A stretch of DNA of 31,953 bases from Beroe ovata (Eukaryota; Ctenophora; Nuda; Beroida; Beroidae), in assembly GCA_946803715.1 (NCBI GenBank), contig CAMPET010000036.1, positions 167,058 through 199,010 of the forward strand, written 5' to 3'. Of the stretch, positions 11,901-22,172 are shown one piece after another. The position numbers were made by a program, and so were the translations under genes. The notes under the pieces are model-generated. The model was not told where the DNA came from, did not search any database, and saw nothing but the letters and a program-made list of their open reading frames with translations. The stretch's first letter is position 1, and each line of letters opens with the position of its first letter.

Positions 11901-11960
11901 GATCAGAGAACAACACTACCGGCACTTGTTGTCACTGAAGTTGTCGATGAAGAGGGATAG
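8952..11960 (+). CDS. Ser/Pro-rich basic phosphoprotein, seven-exon model
   Basis: Model: 8952-9036 (or to 9054), 9496-9710, 10627-10726, 10866-11055, 11159-11353, 11497-11536, 11643-11960, giving 380 (or 386) aa. Every junction is GT-AG and the phases agree throughout (1, 0, 1, 2, 2, 0); the 40-nt sixth exon restores the frame, which random sequence would rarely do. The last four exons are the most secure and the first two the least. The protein is mostly disordered, rich in Ser, Pro and Arg, with repeated basophilic-kinase or 14-3-3-type sites: RRGSLDSR, KRRVTSP, NRRGSMSP, RRHSKS, KRSKSLDD. A helical segment reads DAIKTVDDITKFFDKLRGSE. The end is LPALVVTEVVDEEG. No enzyme domain is seen and I do not recognise the family; a scaffold or signalling target is an inference. 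An alternative internal start is the well-placed ATG at 10901. Introns 2-3 hold a 14-bp tandem repeat. An ATTAAA at 12102-12107 could serve for polyadenylation. Confidence 0.55.
9854..9909. repeat. 14-bp tandem repeat, four units
   Basis: Four contiguous copies of AAAGTGCTGGTGTC with single-base differences (9854, 9868, 9882, 9896). It lies inside the predicted second intron of the Ser-rich phosphoprotein gene. Confidence 0.85.
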
Positions 11961-13684
11961 ATTTGTCAGAGGGATAGATAATATATAATTCATACGTCAG
12001 GGTATCACTGCAATACGCAAGGATTCAGATTTTGAGATATTGAGGAGAATACTAAGTTGAGCTCGTTTTTTGAGAGAGTCAGACGAGGAACAATTCGATC
12101 AATTAAAAATGGATCGAAGTGATGAATATTCCCAAAGTGAATGAGGAGTTAAGAATTTGGTACAGTTGGGAACAGAACAACGTTCCATTTTATGACCCAG
12201 AAATGAATATTAAAACTTCAGAATGAACTTTTGTTGACTTGCAATTATATGGAGAGTTGGCAAATATGAGCACACTGTTTGAGCACACTGTTTGAACGTC
12301 TTAGAAAAGTAGAAATAATCCTTATTTACAATGTTACAAACCAATTGCCTTATTACTTTGTCATTACTTTTAGACTTCTATCACAATAAGAATTGAAATT
12401 GGCCCAAATTATTCTATCAGTATCACGAAAAGATAGAATCTAAATTTAATTCAAATCTAATTCAAACCTTGAACGACTCAGTAATTGATTGTCAACTGAG
12501 CGGCTACAATGTCAAGTGAGAGGCTACAGCCTACAGTGTGGGGTGTGGGTAGGTATGGACGTACGGTACGACGTTTGTAAATTGAAAAACTGAGCGCATG
12601 TGATAATTGTGAACTTGACCTTTGTGGACATGAAACATCGCTCTGCTTAAGGTGTGACACGACCATGACCACAATTTCGAGGATGAGGTGAGTGACCTAA
12701 GATCACTTAATTAAAGTCATCAAGTGATGTAATGCCCACTGCCTAGTGCCTAGTGAGTAGTGATTGTCAAACGCGAAAGTGACCGCCATCACTTTAAGTC
12801 CAGGAGATGGTATCTCTGAATCTCCGATAGGCTCTCTGTACACTCGCGTGCACTTGTCTTATCACCGACACTTATCGAGGAGGGAGTGACCTGTACTCTG
12901 ACAGAAGCACGTGTTTCATTAGTCTGTCACGTGACGGCAGTGTACACAGGGCACAACTCACTGTAGTCGGCGCTAGTGTGCTGAGGAGCTAGGGTTCGAC
13001 TGAAATGTACAGTGTCGGGTGGGTATATCCTCATAGCTGCAGTTATGATGGTCAGCTATAGCTTGTGGTGGCAGCAACATACAGGGATAGGAGAATCATT
13101 CAAATGAGAGAGTAATATAAAGATGGCTTGATCTGCATCAGCAAGACGTGCTTTACTAGTATCGGGCTTCAACGAATACATGCTGTCGGTTGGATACATG
13201 AATAGTCTCCGATGAAAAACTTCAGAGGACTATAGGAGATTGCAGTTTGAAAACACTAAATCATCTCTGCAGATTCTCTAGTACTGGTACTATAAGCTAT
13301 AATTATAGCTACCAGAATTCAGTCAAGTGATCTATGTAGGATCAGCTTCACAACAGCACTTGCAGCAGGAAGTGGATACTGGATGCGTGATTCAAACAAT
13401 AGTGCTCCGATAGGACGACTATCATTTCGAGACATTGAATCATCAACATTGATCTATCACACATTGGGCCCCAATTGAACTCTAATTACTCAATACACAC
13501 ACTGATTAACAAATATTAATAACATATCAAGCGGGCATAAGTCAACCCTAGCTATAATCAGCTGAGCAAAGTGGCATGATCAGTAGACAACAAAGATAAC
13601 AAAGCAACAGATCTGCTAATAGCATAGCAACAGTCGATAACAATGTTGGACTCTACTTTTGGCATATTGACAGAAAACACTCAC
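11961..13684. other. non-coding interval
   Basis: No gene supported. There is a 15-nt duplication around 12264-12293 (GAGCACACTGTTT twice). One isolated site looks like an initiator exon: ATG at 12664 reading MTTISRM, followed by an ideal AG/GTGAGT donor. I found no compatible downstream exon, so it is not called. On the minus strand this is where later exons of the 13685-14108 candidate should lie; I did not find them. Confidence 0.5.
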
Positions 13685-14108
13685 TTGTACGCTGCCCAAT
13701 GCCCAATGCCCATAGTCCACTGGATAGATCGTTCCTCGTGGAGGTATCTAGAACTTGCAGAAACTCGGCAACAAAATCTGAGAGGAGGTAGGGGTGACGC
13801 GATTAGAGGGGGGCTAGTGTGATAATAGGGTGTGGCTACGAAATACAGAATTTTCAACCGGGATGACAATTTAGGGAGAGCCGGAGCTGATAAAGATATG
13901 TGTGTTATATTGGCATTCGCACTCACAGCTAGAGCACTACGGGGAAGAGTCCTGCATCCACTGTTAGCGTCACTACTCCTTGGTGGTATGAGAGTGGGAA
14001 CTTGTCTCTTGTGTTACCATAGTAACCATGAAGTGGTAGTGAGTTAGGGAGGCGTGCGTCTTGTGACGGAGCATGATATCTTACTCGATCATCATTGTCC
14101 TCAGTCAT
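13685..14108 (-). CDS. candidate 5' exons of an unrecognised minus-strand gene
   Basis: Exon 14108-14018 starts MTEDNDDRVRYHAPSQ three nt after an AG and can end at TATG/GTAACA (phase 1). Exon 13777-13685 follows an excellent pyrimidine-tract acceptor (CTACCTCCTCTCAG) and reads in phase 1 as FVAEFLQVLDTSTRNDLSSG and 11 more residues before the consensus donor A/GTGAGTG. Phases agree, and the frame is the only one of the second exon that reads through to the donor without a stop or odd composition. The 3' end was not found. It continues the minus-strand run immediately after the 131-aa gene. A competing donor (CGA/GTAAGA) inside exon 1 does not match in phase. Low confidence; no homology recognised. 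Confidence 0.33.
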
Positions 14109-14958
14109 ACTCTGTAACAACTGTACCTCCACCTGTACAAGTAACAGGATGGTGACATTTAATGAGGGTGATATGGTCAAGAGAAGCATGACTTATCTCA
14201 GAGGCGAGGAAACACCTACAGTGTTGGAAATAACATAGTTTGACATTGATGTAGTCCACTGAATTTGGATCAACTTACCAGGTTCAAGTCAAGAGACATT
14301 GTGGCAGGTCGACTGTAGCTTATCTTGGGTATTTCCTCTTGGGAAAACCTATTTTATGTTGTGTTGGCTGTTGTTCTGGAACATCCGAAACGAGGGAGGA
14401 ATTTCAAGACATGTAATACATGTCATGTATTCCTAGGTTATGGAAAATGGTGAGCGCGGGGAGAAAGCGATCAATTACGGTCGACCGGGGCAAAGTGTCT
14501 TATTAATATTTTGAGACTTTTATTCAGAGTGACACTGACAAAAGTTAACGTAATTACAAGAGTTTTCAAATCAAATGACTACATCAAATGACTACATTAT
14601 CACAAGATGACGACTCATATTCCACATTGTACAGATTAGGTGGCCAGTCTATGTGACCAGTGACCACTGACCAGAGTGTTTATGACTATAATAGGCATGG
14701 TTTAACTCATGAGAGTCGTTTCACTGTCCCTTGTTGAGAATGTGACCTCATAATTTGTCGCTTCAAAAGAGAGAATTTTTCAATTCCACTAGACAGTGTC
14801 GCCAAGACGTGGGTTGAAAATAGGTGAAGTAGGTATCACCAATGCAATTTGCCAACTGCAACTGCATAGATCACAACACTAGTCCACAGTCTGTCATAAC
14901 AGCCGATCCCTAGCATACAACACGGTGCTATCCCCCGCTGCAGCAGTGTATTCCCACA
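14109..14958. other. intergenic, 3' UTR of the 131-aa gene
   Basis: Non-coding. TTTATT at 14519-14524 is a minus-strand AATAAA that could end the 131-aa gene transcript, about 435 nt after its stop. Short direct duplications occur at 14571-14596 (AAATGACTACAT twice). Confidence 0.5.
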
Positions 14959-15717
14959 CTAATTTCCACTAGGGAAGTATTTAGCTTTGGAGGGACTATT
15001 CTCGGCGTGTTCATCTGCATAGTACTCCCACTCGTCCCACTCGTAGTTGTTATAGTCGTGTCCAAACGCCTGCGGAGTGAGCGGGGTCAGGAATGAATAG
15101 GGAGAATCACTTCATAATATCCGTTAAGAATGGGATACTACTGATCCCAACTCGAGATAAATGCCAAGGACGATATCGACTAATCTTGTGGCGATAATCA
15201 TACGAAATAAGGTGTAGTGAGAGGAATAATGTGGGAAGCAGAACGTGTGGGCCCATCAGATATTTTGCATTGACTGGGGAAGTTCATGATCATCATACCG
15301 CGCTTGGTTTATAGGTGAAGCTCATGAGGAGGTAGTAAGTGAAGGAGGCACCGATCAGCTTGTTGATAATGGCATGGAACCGGGTATGAAAGTCGTCATT
15401 CGGCGTGGAGTTATGGTCCCTGGTCTCTTCTCCCTCACGGTGATCGTGACACCCGATGACACCACACCCGTACACCGGACAGTACCACGGATACTTCTTA
15501 GACGCTCCTGATACGGGGGGATGGGGATTGGGGGGCGGTGTCAGTGTGGGTCGTGGGGTAATGGGTGGGAATCATAGGCTTGTCATCATATCATTACAAT
15601 GTGGTTTACATAACAACGAGATGCCAGACTAGTTATACTACCTGCCAGGAACAGTTCCCTTTGTTTCAGGAGGCCTCTCCTCCATGATGAGTTTTTCAGA
15701 ACATAGTTCAGAAACAT
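14959..15717 (-). CDS. small mitochondrial-like single-pass membrane protein, 131 aa
   Basis: Exons 15717-15642, 15507-15299 and 15069-14959 give 131 aa. Both introns are GT-AG (134 and 229 bp) and the phases (1 and 0) match exactly. All three exons are too short to stand out alone. The N-terminus MFLNYVLKNSSWRRGLLKQR is basic, hydroxylated and without acidic residues, like a mitochondrial targeting sequence. A Cys/His-rich patch (CPVYGCGVIGCHDH) follows, then one hydrophobic helix (FHAIINKLIGASFTYYLLM), then an acidic aromatic tail (HDYNNYEWDEWEYYADEH). The layout resembles small accessory subunits of respiratory complex I such as NDUFB2 (presequence, single helix, acidic Trp-rich tail with GH before it), but similarity is too weak to name it. 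The ATG lies 5 nt after a strong pyrimidine-tract acceptor (CACTCTCTCCTAG), 275 nt downstream of the DDX27 stop. Confidence 0.8.
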
Positions 15718-15791
15718 GCTAGCTAGGAGAGAGTGTGTGAAGTGCGAGGTCGAATAAATGATCCGAATAGGCAATAGCTAACAAATAACGC

Positions 15792-15797
15792 TTTAAT
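15792..15797 (-). terminator. ATTAAA polyadenylation signal for DDX27 (minus strand)
   Basis: TTTAAT on the plus strand. It lies 195 nt after the DDX27 stop and about 65 nt before the acceptor of the next gene, a spacing like that between cistrons of trans-spliced operons. Confidence 0.4.
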
Positions 15798-15991
15798 GAA
15801 AAATGCTTTCACACTCACAGAAATTTATCGGAGTAGTTAAAGATACTCAGAAGGCAGATTGTACACTATGCGTCATAACTGGGTTTCATGAATAAATTAA
15901 AAGACCAGGGCCGATTCATCCCAGTGTCCCCAAAATACTTTTAAAATCAGATATCATCAATTCAGACTAAAAACTTCATTGCGGTGGTGAA

Positions 15992-18233
15992 TTATTTTCT
16001 TCTCTTATACTTCTTCTTAGATTTGAATCTCCCAATGCCGGGCTTGCCTGACCGGTTCAGTTTTTTCTCTCTGAAGGCCTCTTTACTCTTGGGAGCCGAA
16101 GGTTCCTTCTTGGCTTTTTTGGTCGTGGTTAGCTCCTCTGTGAACCCTGCTTTCCTTTTTGGAGGATTGTTCTTGATATTCTTCTTTTTGGGCTCATCTT
16201 CCACACAAGCTCTGATCCTTTGTGGACGCGTAGCCTTCCTTGATTCCCTCTTCACAAAGGATCGCTCTTTTTTGATATCAAACTCTTCACCCTCAAGTTT
16301 TCTCTGTTGCTTCTTCTTCTGTGTCTTAGTCTTGGCTTTGTTATCTTTCTGCATGAACTGTCTGGCCGGTCTGCTGAATATCTCCTTCTCATGTTCAATC
16401 ATGTTCTTGGCCTTGTTCAGCTCCATGTTAGCTATCCTCATCTGCTTGTCCTCACTCTCCTGTTTCATGAACTTGGTGACGGTGTCCTTGAGCTGAGTGC
16501 ATGTCTGAACATGCTTGCTGATGATCTCGGGTGGTACCACTCTGCTCTTAACCGGTCCCTTGGACTGTTTCACTATCTCCTTCATCAACTTCCTCTCTTG
16601 TTCTCCAGCCAGGGTTATCGATCTCCCGAACCTGCCTGCTCGGGCTGTTCGACCAACCCTGTGAACATATCTCTTAACCGTGGACGGTATACTGTAGTTG
16701 ATCACCGTCTTTACACCCTCAATATCCAACCCTCGGGACGCTAGATCTGTAGCAACTAGAACTCCAACTTTGCCCGCCTTGAACTGAGACAGCGCCTCAA
16801 TTCTCTGAGCCATGGTCAGATCACCGTGTAACTCGTCCACACTGATTTTGTGCAATCCCAATATAACACGCAGTTCATGTGCCAGTTTCTTAGTCGGCAC
16901 GAAGATGATGACATTGTCATTGAATGTCCTGCACACCAGGGCACAGATGATGGGAATCCGCTGACTCTCCTGAGTAGCTCTAATTCTGATGAACTCCTGA
17001 GTGAGTCCTGAAGCTACTTCTGTGTTTTTGTTGATGAATAATCTGATGGGGTGATTCAGTGACAAGGAGATGAGCTCCTTCACTTCATCAGTCATGGTAG
17101 CTGAGAAGAGCATGCTCTGTCGTCCTGGACTACTCATCTTCACAATCTCGTTAATCTGATCTTTGAAATTCTCATCGAGACACCTATCTGCCTCGTCAAT
17201 CACGAGAATCTCGATGGTGTCCAGGTTGAAGGAAGGCGTGTTGTAAAGGAGATCAATGAGACGACCCGGCGTTGCCACTATGATGTCGGGACCTTTCCTC
17301 ACGGTAGCTTCTTGTGACCGGATATCAGTACCACCCACACAGACACACTGTGTTATTGAGAGAGTTTTTATCAACTGATTGATCACTGAACTCACCTGTG
17401 CAATGGGGTTAATTTGGTGTGAGAAAATAGATAAAACCATACTCAAATGAGACAGATGGAAGCAACATGTGATTGTTATTGATTGAAAAAACTCAAATTA
17501 ATACACATACCTGCATTCCTAGCTCCCTGGTCGGCACAAGTATGAGGACCCTCGTGAAATTTCCAGATTTTGGTTTATACAACAATCTCTCTAGGATGGG
17601 CAAAACATAGGCAGCAGTTTTTCCTGATCCAGTGACTGCACAAGCGCAGATATCCTTGCCTAGCAGGGCAAGAGGGATGGCAGATGCTTGGATAGGGGTT
17701 GGATGAGCGAATCCAAGAGCAGCCACGCCCTTCAGAAGCGGTCTCGAGAGATTCATCTCGGAGAACTTAATGTTCATATCTTGTTCTGGAGCAGCGGTAA
17801 AGAACTTTGACTTCTCGGTACTCGAAGAAGGTTCTGGAACGTCCCCTTCTTCTGCTTCTCCCCCTTCCACATCATCTTCTTCCTCCCCGTCCACAGATTC
17901 GAGCTCCACCTCATTGGCTAGAGCCGTGAGCTTCTCTGATGTGTTGTCTTGCAGACGAGTCTTCCCCCTCGACATGCTCTTCATCTCATTTTCAAAGTCT
18001 TCCGTCACCTCGTTCAGTCCTCCATCATCATCCCATGTGAAATCTGACGCGAAATCTGATCCTTTCTTCTTCTTCTTTGGCAACGCACTGACCTTTTCCT
18101 TCGACTTTTTCTTTGAGGACTTCTTCTTCACCTCCTCTTCCTCATTCTCCTCTTCAGCCATCTCCTCGTCACTACTCCCATCCTCGAGGTCGGGTACTTC
18201 TGTGTCTTCGTTGATGGTGTCTATCAGAATCAT
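15992..18233 (-). CDS. DDX27: ATP-dependent RNA helicase DDX27 (yeast Drs1)
   Basis: Exons 18233-17511 and 17395-15992 (115-bp intron, phase 0) give 708 aa. DEAD-box helicase of the nucleolus needed for 60S ribosomal subunit assembly and pre-rRNA 3' processing. Visible motifs: Q motif GFAHPTPIQ (174-182), motif I TGSGKT (201-206), Ia PTREL (234-238), Ib TPGR (283-286), II DEAD (308-311), III SAT (339-341), [24 protein letters not shown]. The orthologue is fixed by [12 protein letters not shown] before the Q motif and by the C-terminal [11 protein letters not shown], which nearly matches the human end. The N-terminal 150 aa are acidic and lysine-rich, the C-terminal 180 aa very basic, as expected for a nucleolar protein. 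Start chosen at 18233 ([10 protein letters not shown]) because it matches the family start and lies 7 nt after an acceptor-like TTCCATAG; the frame stays open upstream to 18389. Confidence 0.96.
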
Positions 18234-18559
18234 CCTGGATCTATGGAACATGATAGGAAGCGTTAATGGTGAGACAATACACGATTCAATAGGAGTCATT
18301 GGGAAATTGGAACAACTCTCAACCAAACTGAAGTTACTGGAAAGAAAACAGCCAGCCAAATGGAAATAAATTGAATACAAGAGGGACACTCAGCTTGGCA
18401 TTCTAGCTAAGAAGTTTAAGGTAAAGGACAAATATGGTGCAAACGTGACCATTGGCTCTAACCCTTGTCCTTCTGTATTATTTCTCAGACAGAATTGAGA
18501 AATACATTACCTATAACTGTTTACAGTAAGTAACTATGTACACTATCAGTGCTGCTTCT

Positions 18560-19864
18560 TCATATGAACTTCCCTAAGATGATAGCAATGAGCATTGCCA
18601 TACCAATATTCCTGTTCATGATGAAAAACTCCCAGCAACTCCTGGGATCGTCCAAATTGACCAGTGACAGACCTCTCATGATCATTGAGCATGAGAGGAA
18701 TGTTGCAATAAAGTAGGACGGTCCCATCCCAGATGCAAGCCCAGCAAGGAGCAGCGAAATACCCATGGCTGAGGTGAAGTTGTTGCACACCTCAACAGTT
18801 CTATCTCCGTACGTCAGAGCAGTGGACTTAACCCCAATTTTCTTATCATCCTCCTTATCCTGATGAGCGTATATCGTGTCGTATATCATAGTCCAGCAAA
18901 TTCCTGCGGAGTACAGGGCAAAGGGAGTGAAGGCCAGACTCCCTGCTGCAGCACAGTACCCCATGAGAGCCCCAGTATTGAAAGTGAGACCCAGGTAAAA
19001 CTGAGGGTAGTCAACTAGTCTCTTCATAAGCGGGTACGTTACTACAAGCCAGAGCGAACATATCCCGATAACTATTGTCGGAGTGTTCAAACTAAAGAGG
19101 ATGATAGAGGAGAAGCCCAGTTGGATAGCAGTCCACTTCAGAGCCTGATCCTTGGATAGCTTTCCACTCGCTAGGGGGCGGTTACGAGTTCTGATGACAC
19201 GCTTGTCAATGTCAATATCGTACATATCGTTTATACAGCATCCCGCACCACGCATCAAAACTGCACCTGAAATGGGATGAGAATTTTAGAATAACCATTG
19301 TGTCATTATTTCAAATCGGAGTGCATTCATATCAATCAATGCACCGCACCTACCAGCGCCGAAGAGGGCAAGGAGGGGAATATTCGGGAGATGGAATGTC
19401 TGAGCTGCCATGCAAATCCCCCACGCGCTTGGCATAAATAGTAACCACGATCCGATGGGTTTGTCATGTCGACTGAGCAGCAGATACGGGTGGTATTTGG
19501 ATGGAGCCTTCCTCACTAGGTCCATCCCAGAGGGGAACTTGGCGAGAGCACGATCAAAATAACTATTAAACTTCGCCGTGGTGGGGAAGAGCTTGAGGAA
19601 GTTCTCAGGTAGACCACTCCCACCGGAGGGGGGCGGTGGGGTCTCTGGATCTGGTGGTCGGAATGTCTGCTGACGATAGGAGGAGGAAGCACCCTTCATC
19701 TTGAACCACTCGTTTACCTTCCGTTTCGCGTTCTCAGCGTGTCTCTCCCATTCTCCCCGAGATGAATGCGGAGGGGTGGTATGAAGGTGGTTACCATGGT
19801 AACCAAGGTTACCATGCAGACAAGTTGAGACAGGGAGACATAAGCGAGCTTTCTGTAGAATCAT
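18560..19864 (-). CDS. COQ2: 4-hydroxybenzoate polyprenyltransferase, mitochondrial (COQ2)
   Basis: Exons 19864-19354 and 19266-18560 (87-bp intron, phase 1) give 405 aa. It attaches the polyprenyl tail to 4-hydroxybenzoate, the first committed ring step of ubiquinone synthesis, in the inner mitochondrial membrane. UbiA-family membrane protein with the two Mg-diphosphate Asp motifs: NDMYDIDID (183-191) and DTIYAHQDKEDD (300-311). Other matches to animal COQ2 are HDKPIGSWLL, MRGAGC, RNRPLASG and YPLMKR. About eight or nine hydrophobic segments follow residue 145. The N-terminus (MILQKARLCLPVSTCLHGN) fits a mitochondrial presequence; residues 35-110 are a low-complexity, Pro-rich linker. It starts 188 nt after the ALKBH8 stop on the same strand. 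A pyrimidine-tract acceptor (CATCACTTCTTAG) lies 28 nt before the ATG. Confidence 0.97.
19789..19804. promoter_or_regulatory. perfect 16-bp palindrome, RFX X-box-like
   Basis: GGTTACCATGGTAACC is a perfect inverted repeat and matches the RFX X-box consensus (GTNRCC, 0-3 nt, RGYAAC). A second half-copy follows at 19807-19816. It lies inside the COQ2 presequence coding region (HGN), so a regulatory role is only a possibility. A near match, GTTACCATAGTAAC, is at 14013-14026. Confidence 0.3.
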
Positions 19865-20052
19865 AACGCATTCATTTTCATATCATTCTATCCTAAGAAG
19901 TGATGATTTGGTTAGAAAAGCTGTCTTAATTGGAGTATAAGTCGGTAAGAACACACATACATGGAGAGATAAAATATACGCAAACTTCCCTCACAACAAT
20001 AAAATTGAATTTGAATGATCCTAAAAAGCTAAAAGTAACAGAAAAGCCTTTA

Positions 20053-21756
20053 TCATAATTTCCTAAAAACTGCACACCAGTTCGCTTTCTCATACGTCAC
20101 CCTGACCAGCTCCAGCGAGGGTACGCGTGATATAAGACCAGCCAGCTCTCCCTCCTTGAACACATGATAGTAGCGATAGTACGTCTTGTTCTGTCCCTTC
20201 AGTTGCCAGTCGACGAACACATCCTGAGTATCGAACTCCCTCCGTCCCACCTCACCTCCTGCGCTCTCCTCACCTCTCTCTTCACCTCTCTCGTGACCCG
20301 CTTGAGGTGAGAGATCCAAGTGTTGCTCCTGTGCCCACACGGTCACCAGACCCAGACCACCAGGACACAGCAAATCCGCGATGTTTTCCAGCACCGATAC
20401 CCTTCTCTCGACCGTAGTCAGGTGATGTAACATGGCAATACAGATGACTGCGTCACACACTGCGTGACGGAATGGTATACACAACGCGTTGCACACGAAC
20501 ACCTCATGACCCCTTTCCCTACAAATACCACACAGGTTAACACTGTTGTCATTGCCGATCAGACACGCATCTGCCCGCGCTCCCAGATACTTCCCATTGC
20601 CACAACCCACATCTAGAATTAGGGAGTTAGAGGGGAGGGAATTGATGAACTGGACCACGCCAGGCCAGGGAGTGTGTCGGGTCCCCGAGAAGTGTTCAGC
20701 TATCTGCTCATACACCTCACTCACATATTCATCCTCCATCCTCACAGCCTCAGCCTCGGTCTCGGCTGTCGCACACACGGGTTTCCCATAGTTCTGTGAG
20801 TCACACTGTGACGGGTAGCTGCACGTGCATGGCGCGCTCGTGCACTCACGCAGAGTCAGAGATACGCGGAGAGAGCGATGTTTCACATCCTGAACAGCAT
20901 CAGTTTTGCGTGGAGTAATCCCGTGATGCCACAAATACCGGGCTTCACCCGACATCACAGTGAGCGACCGGGCAGGGATAACCACTGGGACTATTTGCCC
21001 TGTGGTGGGGTTCCTGAAATCCATGACCACATCAGATCCCAGACTGAAAGACAGTATCTCAGAAGTGAAGATGGAGTGAGTGTCGACATGCTTAGGTATG
21101 CCCTGCCCAGGTTGGTATATGTTTACTGTCAACTGATTAGGGGATATCGAGATGTGGGGAGATATCAGTGAAATGATATCCATAACACAGTCTGGGATGG
21201 TGTGTTCCAGGGGAGAGGACAAGTCTACCAAGTTTGTCTTGTAGTCGAACTTGTAACCGAAATGAAGAGTTACACGGTTCTTGAGGTTGTCTTGCGATTT
21301 AGATGCAGTGTCAGAGTGCTCTAGGAAAAACTCTATCAGTTCATGCTCCTTATCTGATGCTATGATATCGCTATGGATGAACAGACCAGGGGGTCTAGCG
21401 CCAGTGACAGTATCCAATGATATCTCTTCAGTAATGTAACTACAGTATATAACATTATCCCTGACTTTAGTAAAGTTGATGTGATCTAACAGATCTTCTC
21501 GTATTGGATCCACGTGCAGAACAGAGAACTGTTTATCGGGTGGGAAGTACAGTTTGTAAGAATGTGGTGGCAGACAACACTCCAATATGCTGTCCATGTC
21601 GGATCTGCCAATCCCATTAGCATACCCTGCATTTGCTAGCAGTATGAAGGGGCTTGGTGAGTTACATGGGGTACAGGGGTGTCCAACCAGCGCTGAAAGG
21701 TGCTTTAAACTGCGGTGTATGCTTTTCAGGTGTTTCTTAGCTTGTTTCTTCGACAT
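20053..21756 (-). CDS. ALKBH8: ALKBH8: tRNA wobble-uridine methyltransferase and hydroxylase
   Basis: Intronless, 567 aa. Three-domain architecture is intact. A degenerate RRM (about 36-112) is followed by the AlkB dioxygenase domain (about 120-305) with Fe(II) ligands in HVDTHS (His223, Asp225) and the distal His in LWHHGI, plus the 2-oxoglutarate Arg region RSLRVSLTLR. A zinc-binding Cys cluster CTCSYPSQC follows, then the class I SAM methyltransferase (about 345-480; ILDVGCGNGKYLG, IAMLHH). The C-terminal RYYHVFKEGEL matches human ALKBH8. The enzyme, with TRM112, makes mcm5U at the tRNA wobble position and hydroxylates mchm5U in tRNA-Gly. The insert in the methyltransferase domain is much shorter than in mammals. 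Start is the ATG at 21756; the preceding codon is TTG. The acceptor-like CCCTTTCATCAG ends 9 nt before the ATG. A 567-aa single exon is long for this neighbourhood. Confidence 0.96.
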   Translation of the reverse strand: MSKKQAKKHLKSIHRSLKHLSALVGHPCTPCNSPSPFILLANAGYANGIGRSDMDSILECCLPPHSYKLYFPPDKQFSVLHVDPIREDLLDHINFTKVRDNVIYCSYITEEISLDTVTGARPPGLFIHSDIIASDKEHELIEFFLEHSDTASKSQDNLKNRVTLHFGYKFDYKTNLVDLSSPLEHTIPDCVMDIISLISPHISISPNQLTVNIYQPGQGIPKHVDTHSIFTSEILSFSLGSDVVMDFRNPTTGQIVPVVIPARSLTVMSGEARYLWHHGITPRKTDAVQDVKHRSLRVSLTLRECTSAPCTCSYPSQCDSQNYGKPVCATAETEAEAVRMEDEYVSEVYEQIAEHFSGTRHTPWPGVVQFINSLPSNSLILDVGCGNGKYLGARADACLIGNDNSVNLCGICRERGHEVFVCNALCIPFRHAVCDAVICIAMLHHLTTVERRVSVLENIADLLCPGGLGLVTVWAQEQHLDLSPQAGHERGEERGEESAGGEVGRREFDTQDVFVDWQLKGQNKTYYRYYHVFKEGELAGLISRVPSLELVRVTYEKANWCAVFRKL

Positions 21757-22172
21757 CAATCTACACTGATGAAAGGGGTGTCAATCATACGGAATACTAT
21801 TGTCAAAGTCGAAAATGGATTTATCTGTGCCAAATGCCATGCCCACTCGCGCCGATGGCGTCTTCTGAAATGTTAAAACAGCAAACAGAATCTATCAACG
21901 ATCACGATCACGAAAATCAACGGTTCATAATCGGTAATACCGTCGATGTAGTCATCGTATTTTTCTCACGAAAAGTACGGCGCGCTCTTCCACTGATTTC
22001 TACAGCATAGTCCGCGTGCAGTGTTGTGCCACACTCCAAAGTATCGCGGCGCGTTTCGCAAACAACAAGATATCCTAAGAATTGCCAAATTGTGACAGCG
22101 AACATACTTCGGGGCGACGCCTCAATTTTTTTGCCATGAACCGATCATCTGACATCTTTTAGACATCTACGA
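21757..22172. other. intergenic between zinc-finger gene and ALKBH8
   Basis: 416 bp, locally GC-rich, holding the zinc-finger 3' UTR and the upstream region of ALKBH8. A plus-strand ATG at 21855 in good context opens a 51-codon frame (MASSEMLKQQTESINDHDHE..., stop 22008-22010). It could be a first exon of a divergent gene, but I found no partner exon. Confidence 0.45.

Noticed and set aside
12664-12690. Initiator-like mini-exon MTTISRM with perfect donor
   Set aside because: No downstream exon in matching phase was found, so it cannot be supported as a gene.
15984-16496. 170-codon Leu/Ser-rich plus-strand frame
   Set aside because: Exact antisense of the lysine-rich DDX27 C-terminus; hydrophobicity is the complement of AAG/AAA codons, not a membrane protein.
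17770-18369. 199-codon plus-strand frame opposite DDX27
   Set aside because: It is antisense to the Glu/Lys-rich DDX27 exon; its Ser/Phe-rich translation is a product of that composition.
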